A stretch of 33,326 bases of DNA. Source: an uncultured Bacteroidota bacterium (GTDB lineage Bacteria > Bacteroidota > Bacteroidia > Chitinophagales > Chitinophagaceae). Both the position numbers and the translations under genes were made by a program. This document shows, in pieces, positions 27,968 through 33,326 of this stretch. Where the stretch lies: positions 1 to 33,326 of the forward strand of contig CAIWXG010000039.1 of the NCBI GenBank assembly GCA_903916555.1. Reading direction: 5' to 3'. The notes under the pieces were generated by a model, which worked only from the letters and a program-made list of their open reading frames with translations, did not search any database and was not told where the DNA came from. Position 1 is the first letter of the stretch; the number at the start of each line of letters is the position of its first letter.

Positions 27968-28127
27968 GCCTTTGTTGAATAGTTTGTACTTCCGATGACG
28001 AATACAATCCATTTTAACTACTATAAGTTTTTGTTGATGAAAACACCAACAAAGACATTGTAAAGATAAAAAAACTTAGCTATCTTGGATTATGATGTTG
28101 TTTGTGGGTGGAAACACCAACGAAGGC
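27968..28127. repeat. Cassette-bounding structured repeat, copy C (160 bp; left hairpin deleted)
   Basis: GCCTTTGTTGAATAGTTTGTACTTCCGATGACG...GTGGGTGGAAACACCAACGAAGGC. Confidence 0.9.
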
Positions 28128-28300
28128 ACAAAAAGGTAAATGATAAAAAGAATAAAGGTTTAACGGATGCAGAATTGATTGCTAAGTATGGGAATGAAAC
28201 ACCCCAAAAATCTTTTAAAGAAATGATTACTGTCCTTTTGTCTGTTAGGAATTTAAAAGTTCCTACAAGGAATAAAAGGCACTTATCTATAAATGAGTGA
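28085..28300 (+). pseudogene. Possible remnant of a third small cassette ORF; the track ORF begins with TTG inside repeat C
   Basis: VNDKKNKGLTDAELIAKYGNETPQKSFKEMITVLL resembles a small antitoxin-like protein but has no in-frame ATG near its expected start. Confidence 0.4.
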
Positions 28301-28618
28301 TTATTTAAATATAGCCTAAATAGCTATTATTAGGTAATTATCATATTTATTATTTATCTTGTGCATTCTGCTATGTCATTACCATATTTTATAGCCTTAC
28401 TTGCCAAAAGATGCATTTGTTTTTAATATTCTTAGCTGCGTTTCTTTTCATTTTGCATTAGTTCAATGAATATGTTCATAGAACGGTTTTATTTATACTT
28501 CCTGATTCCCTGCGGAAAATCAGGAAGAACGGATGTGTATGGTAGTATTTAAGTTATATAAAATAAATACATTGATAATAAATCAGTATTTTTGTCTATT
28601 TTTCAGACTAATTAAAAT

Positions 28619-29620
28619 ATGAAATATCTTTTTATTGTTTTCCAATTATTGTTGTTCCATTCTGTTTTTTCTCAAGTCAAAGAACAAGCTGAAGTAGATA
28701 GAAATTCAGCATTAATTGGATATTATAACTTAGATGAATTACACAATAAACTGGCAATAAAATCTTATTCCGATTCAGAAAAAGTAAGGTCATTTTATTA
28801 TTGGATAACCCAACACATAAGTTATGATGTATCAGAATTTCATTGGTCAGGATATGTTGCACCAAGACATTTACAATCAACAGATAGCTTAGAAAGGGTA
28901 AAAGTACATTTAAATGATTATGGGGCTTATGTTCTTAAAAGAAAGAAGGGAGTTTGTGAAGGCTACGCAACTATTTTCAAGCTGTTGTGCGACCGTTCTA
29001 AAATTGAGTGTGTTATAATACATGGGTGCGGAAAAACAGATGTAAGTTCTATTGGACAATCGCTAACAGAAAATCACGCATGGAATGCAGTTAAAATTAA
29101 AGGGAAATGGCTATTGATAGACGTTTGCTGGGCAAGTGGCTATTGCGACAATATGGTAACCAAGTTTACAAAACAACTAAATGAAAATTATTACCTTACA
29201 CCACCGGATAGGCTAATATATGACCATTATCCTACAGATACTCAATGGACATTGTTGGTAATACCTCCTTCAAAAAAAGAATTCGAGAATTTTCCTGTTC
29301 TTTTTTCTAGAAAAAACAAAGTCAAAATTGATTCATCTAGCCTAAATGGAAATGTAATTGCACATTTAGGCGATACCTTAATACTAAAAGTAGAGATTAT
29401 ATCAGAAACCATTACTCAAGGCAATTATATTCCATGTATTGATGTGTATGATGAACAAGGTGAAATGCTTCCACGTTCAACTAATTCTACAAATCAGACT
29501 TTCAATAAAGACGGAAATAAACTTACTTATACTTATTGCATTGGGTCTAAAAATAGTTGCCGGCTTTATTTGGCTTATGGTTCAGAATACGTTGCAGCAT
29601 ATAGACTACAGGTTAAATAA
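28619..29620 (+). CDS. Secreted transglutaminase-like (cysteine protease fold) protein
   Basis: Signal peptide; KKGVCEGYATIFKLLCDR, NHAWNAVKIKGKWLLIDVCWASG (Cys-His-Asp). Confidence 0.9.
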   Translation: MKYLFIVFQLLLFHSVFSQVKEQAEVDRNSALIGYYNLDELHNKLAIKSYSDSEKVRSFYYWITQHISYDVSEFHWSGYVAPRHLQSTDSLERVKVHLNDYGAYVLKRKKGVCEGYATIFKLLCDRSKIECVIIHGCGKTDVSSIGQSLTENHAWNAVKIKGKWLLIDVCWASGYCDNMVTKFTKQLNENYYLTPPDRLIYDHYPTDTQWTLLVIPPSKKEFENFPVLFSRKNKVKIDSSSLNGNVIAHLGDTLILKVEIISETITQGNYIPCIDVYDEQGEMLPRSTNSTNQTFNKDGNKLTYTYCIGSKNSCRLYLAYGSEYVAAYRLQVK

Positions 29621-29641
29621 GTATCACTAATTGCTACTACA

Positions 29642-29674
29642 AACTAAAACCCACTACTACAGCGGGCTTTAGTT
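29642..29674 (+). terminator. Imperfect hairpin downstream of the transglutaminase-like gene
   Basis: AACTAAAACCCACT-ACTAC-AGCGGGCTTTAGTT, two mismatches. Confidence 0.55.
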
Positions 29675-29731
29675 AAAATTATATGGAACGATTGCTGAGA
29701 TTTAAATTTTATATTGAAAACCCGTAAAAGT

Positions 29732-31195
29732 TTAATAATTATTTTTTGGTATTCGTTTTAAAGTCTCTAATAAATAGCTCCAGAATTTTTGCACAGAGGA
29801 TATTTGTACGCATTCGTCCGGTGAATGAGGCCCATTAATATTGGGACCAAAAGAAATCATTTGCACATCAGGATAATTAGTACCCAAGATACCACATTCA
29901 AGACCGGCATGTACTGCATTTACATGAGCGGATTCGTGAAATAATTCCATATAAAGCTCAGACATGATTTTTACAATTGGAGCATCAGTTCTTGGCTGCC
30001 AGCCTGGGTAAGAACCGCTCAAATTCACGTTTGCATCCATCAATTCAAAAGTACTGGTAATGGCACTTGCTAAGTCTTGTTTTTCACTATCAACAGAGCT
30101 ACGTGTTAGGCATTGCATATTAAAAGTACCTGCTGCAACCAAAATACGAGCCAAATTATTAGAACTTTGCACCAGTCCGTTAATTTCAGGACTCATGCGG
30201 TAAATACCATTAGGGCAGGCATAAACGGCACGTAATAATTTTTGTTGAAACGCTGTCTCCATTACATTTTCAGGTGTCGGAGCTCTATCAATCGTTATAA
30301 TAAGTTTAGGGTCTGTAACTTTATATTCGTCTTTTAAAATAGTGGCAAGTGTTATGAAGGTTTCCTGCATCTTTGCTGCTTTTGTATCATCTGCTACAAT
30401 CACTGCCACCGACTCTCGAGGTATGGCATTGCGTAGGCTGCCACCATTAATACTCGCAATGTTAATGCTATATTCATTGGTAAGATTCAACAATATTCGA
30501 TTCATTATTTTGTTGGCATTACCCCTACCCAAATGAATTTCTGCACCTGAATGCCCACCTGTAAGACCCTTTACCGATATGGTGAAAGCAGACCCATTTC
30601 CAGATTTTACTTGACTATAGTTACCTGTTGCTGTAATATCAATGCCGCCGGCACAGCCTATAGTAAGTTCATTATCTGCTTCTGTATCTAAATTCAGTAA
30701 TATTTTACCTGCCAGTAAGCCGCCTTTTAAAGATAATGCTCCGGTCATTCCTGTTTCTTCATCAATGGTAAACAGAGCTTCAATTGCAGGATGCGGAATA
30801 TCTTTGGCTGCTAATAAAGACATAATAGACGCAACACCAATCCCATTGTCGGCACCAAGAGTAGTTCCCTTTGCTTTAACCCAGTCGCCGTCAACAAACA
30901 TCTCAATTCCTTGTATGTCAAAGTTGAAGTTTGTATCACTATTTTTCTGGTGTACCATATCCAGGTGGCTTTGCAGCACCACTGTTTGGCGTTCTTCCAT
31001 ACCGCTTGTAGCAGGTTTTTTAATAATTACGTTTCCTACCGCATCTACAGAAGTTTCTAATTTCAATCCTTCCCCAAAAGCCTTCATAAAAGCGATTACT
31101 CTTTCTTCTTGCTTGGATGGTCTAGGTACTGCATTCAAATCTGCAAAATGGTTCCATAAAACCATTGGTTCTAACAATCTTATTTGTTTGTTCAT
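29732..31195 (-). CDS. pepD: Aminoacyl-histidine dipeptidase / cytosol nonspecific dipeptidase
   Basis: VVLQSHLDMVHQKN, KGTTLGADNGIGVA, TIDEETGMTGA, LTGGHSGAEIHLGRGNA. Confidence 0.96.
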   Translation of the reverse strand: MNKQIRLLEPMVLWNHFADLNAVPRPSKQEERVIAFMKAFGEGLKLETSVDAVGNVIIKKPATSGMEERQTVVLQSHLDMVHQKNSDTNFNFDIQGIEMFVDGDWVKAKGTTLGADNGIGVASIMSLLAAKDIPHPAIEALFTIDEETGMTGALSLKGGLLAGKILLNLDTEADNELTIGCAGGIDITATGNYSQVKSGNGSAFTISVKGLTGGHSGAEIHLGRGNANKIMNRILLNLTNEYSINIASINGGSLRNAIPRESVAVIVADDTKAAKMQETFITLATILKDEYKVTDPKLIITIDRAPTPENVMETAFQQKLLRAVYACPNGIYRMSPEINGLVQSSNNLARILVAAGTFNMQCLTRSSVDSEKQDLASAITSTFELMDANVNLSGSYPGWQPRTDAPIVKIMSELYMELFHESAHVNAVHAGLECGILGTNYPDVQMISFGPNINGPHSPDECVQISSVQKFWSYLLETLKRIPKNNY

Positions 31196-31382
31196 GTTTA
31201 ATGAGTTTCGGGGTCAAAAGTAAGCATTAATAATAAGCCTACATAGTGTGTGCGAAAGGTGGGGGAGTAGTGATTTTGGATTTATAGGTTAGAACATTGT
31301 ATTATAATTAGTAATGCTACCTGAAAACGATTTCATTTACCATAAAATTTGTTGTTATTATGCCCACAACAGAAGAATATAT

Positions 31383-31421
31383 AAAAAACAAAGACTACCC
31401 AATAGATAGTCTTTGTTTTTT
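31383..31421 (-). terminator. Rho-independent-like terminator downstream of pckA
   Basis: Perfect 15-bp AAAAAACAAAGACTA (31383-31397) / TAGTCTTTGTTTTTT (31407-31421), just past the pckA stop. Confidence 0.8.
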
Positions 31422-31447
31422 ATATATATAATATTTTAATAAACTAA

Positions 31448-33061
31448 TTATACATTTTCCATAACCTTTGGTGCTGCAGAACGAATTTCTTCGTTGGCAT
31501 GTGATGCGTATTTCTCAAAGTTCTTATTGAATAATTGAGCAAGTTCATTTGCTTTTTTATCATAAGCTTCTTTGTCGGTCCATGTATTTCTTGGCATTAA
31601 GATTTCATTTGGTACATCGGGTACTGTTGTAGGCATTAATAAACCGAAAACTGAATGTGGATGATAAGTAACATCGTTTAATGCACCGTTCATAGCTGCA
31701 GTAATCATAGAACGTGTATATTTTAATTTCATTCTGCTACCTGTTCCATAAGCACCGCCGCTCCAGCCTGTATTAATTAGCCACACATTTACATGTGGAT
31801 TTTCGTCTAATTTTTTGCCTAATAATTCAGCATATTTTGTTGGGTGCAATGGTAAAAATACACGACCAAAGCAAGCTGAGAATGTTGTTTGTGGTTCTAA
31901 AATACCAACTTCGGTACCTGCAACTTTTGCTGTATAACCACTAATAAAGTGGTACATAGCTTGTGCTTTGGTTAATTTAGAAATTGGAGGTAAAATACCG
32001 AATGCATCGCAAGTAAGGAAGAATACATTCTGTGGTAAGCCACCATAAGAAGGCTCTTTGGCATTACTTATATAATCGATAGGATATGCGGCGCGTGTAT
32101 TTTCTGTAATGCTTGCATCGGTATAATCTACTGTGTTAGTACCCGGTTGGAACTTAGTATTTTCTAATAATGTACCTGCTTTTATGGCAGCAAAAATTTG
32201 AGGTTCTTTTTCCTCAGTCAAATCAATACATTTAGCATAGCAACCACCTTCGAAATTAAAAACGGAATGTGTAGCCCATCCATGCTCATCATCGCCTATT
32301 AATGCACGGTCAGGGTCAGCACTTAATGTTGTTTTTCCGGTACCGCTTAAACCAAAGAAAAGGGCTACATCGCCATTTTTACCTTCGTTAGCAGAGCAAT
32401 GCATACTTAATACATCGTGGTTGTGTGGCAAAATGAAATTTAAAACACCAAAAATGCCTTTTTTCATTTCACCGGTATAAGCCGAACCGCCAATTAATAT
32501 TACTTTTTTAGTAAAGTTTACGATTGTAAAATTACCTTGACGAGTACCATCTATAGCAGGGTTTGCAAGAAAACCGGGTGCTTGTAATATTAACCAATCG
32601 TGATTTTGCGTTTCAATCTCTGCATCTGTAGGACGTAAAAATAAATCATTACAGAATAAATTAGCCCAAGGCGTTTCGTTTATTACGCGTACATTTAATC
32701 TGTATTCCGGGTGTGCACATGCATAGCTGTCGCGAACCCATATTTCTTTGCCATCTAAGTATTTGCATATCTTATTGTAAAGATTGTCGAATGCTTCTGG
32801 CGATATTGGGATATTAACATCACCCCAGTCAACACTTTTTTCTGTAATAGCATCTTTTACAGTAAATTTATCTTTAGGCGACCTACCGGTAAATTTTCCT
32901 GTATTTACACATAAAGCTCCGGTATCATTAAGAGTACCTTGCCCTAATTTTAATGTTTGATTTACTAATTCAGTGGGATCGAGATTCCAATGTGCTATCC
33001 CTGCGTTTATGCCCAAGTCTGATAATTGTACTTGGGGGTTCTTTTTACCAAATTCCTGCAT
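31448..33061 (-). CDS. pckA: Phosphoenolpyruvate carboxykinase (ATP)
   Basis: GRSPKDKFTV, GGSAYTGEMKKGIF, FFGLSGTGKTTLSADPDR, LIGDDEHGW. Confidence 0.98.
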   Translation of the reverse strand: MQEFGKKNPQVQLSDLGINAGIAHWNLDPTELVNQTLKLGQGTLNDTGALCVNTGKFTGRSPKDKFTVKDAITEKSVDWGDVNIPISPEAFDNLYNKICKYLDGKEIWVRDSYACAHPEYRLNVRVINETPWANLFCNDLFLRPTDAEIETQNHDWLILQAPGFLANPAIDGTRQGNFTIVNFTKKVILIGGSAYTGEMKKGIFGVLNFILPHNHDVLSMHCSANEGKNGDVALFFGLSGTGKTTLSADPDRALIGDDEHGWATHSVFNFEGGCYAKCIDLTEEKEPQIFAAIKAGTLLENTKFQPGTNTVDYTDASITENTRAAYPIDYISNAKEPSYGGLPQNVFFLTCDAFGILPPISKLTKAQAMYHFISGYTAKVAGTEVGILEPQTTFSACFGRVFLPLHPTKYAELLGKKLDENPHVNVWLINTGWSGGAYGTGSRMKLKYTRSMITAAMNGALNDVTYHPHSVFGLLMPTTVPDVPNEILMPRNTWTDKEAYDKKANELAQLFNKNFEKYASHANEEIRSAAPKVMENV

Positions 33062-33326
33062 AATTTTTTATTTTATTTAGTGGAAATTGCCTGCAAAAAT
33101 AACACATAAACTTAAAAGTAAAGATTATTTTGAAAAAGTATTCTTTATTTTTATTAAATTATATTTAAGCTACAACTGTAAGTTATTGTATAAGAAAAAT
33201 ATAGACAATATAGCTAAGTTATTTTAATGTTTATTTTTTTGAATGATTTTAGAGTTTTTAATTAAAATGTTTATTTGCGTTTTGCAAAATCAGTTTTTTT
33301 ATACTAATACACATTTAAATAATTTG

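Noticed and set aside
26145-28127. Canonical integron attC array
   Set aside because: GTTGGGT occurs at the left end, but the RYYYAAC/GTTRRRY core sites are not in attC order, each repeat holds three hairpins instead of one long imperfect stem, and no IntI is present. Only the looser 'cassette array' idea is kept.
26145-28127. CRISPR array
   Set aside because: Repeats are 160-176 bp and spaced by 645-827 bp of coding sequence; no cas genes.
28498-28527. 10-bp hairpin CTTCCTGATT/AATCAGGAAG
   Set aside because: Isolated short hairpin; not clearly a terminator or part of the repeat family.
30342-31223. Plus-strand ORFs antisense to pepD
   Set aside because: pepD is unambiguous; these lack domain signals.

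Overview
AT-rich chromosomal window from a Bacteroidetes-type genome (T9SS sorting domains, TANNTTTG-like promoter motifs, ScpB, PckA, PepD). Most of it is ordinary housekeeping and accessory content: an NHL-repeat T9SS protein, pyrF, dnaX, a TPR lipoprotein, DUF2905, S1/P1 nuclease, scpB, an HhH protein kinase, GH20 hexosaminidase, ligA, a short BatD-like ORF, an Rpn/PD-(D/E)XK nuclease, DUF922, a ComEA-like HhH protein, a vWA-like membrane protein, a metallophosphoesterase, a PaaI-like thioesterase, a second T9SS protein, a transglutaminase-like protein, pepD and pckA. The most unusual region is 26145-28127. There, three copies (about 175, 176 and 160 bp) of a structured repeat with inverted-repeat ends (GCCTTTGTTGG...CCAACGAAGGC) delimit two tightly packed two-gene cassettes. 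One is a RelE/ParE-type toxin-antitoxin pair; the other is a GNAT-like protein plus a small partner. A possible decayed third cassette follows. The arrangement resembles a cassette array, but no integrase is present and the sites are not canonical attC. Other points of note: an A9 slippery run in dnaX with stops immediately in both alternative frames (candidate gamma/tau switch), an HhH kinase without its usual vWA/PP2C partners, a foldback element at 3127-3284, and a nested REP-like cluster at 18288-18449. All calls come from reading the sequence; no database search was run.
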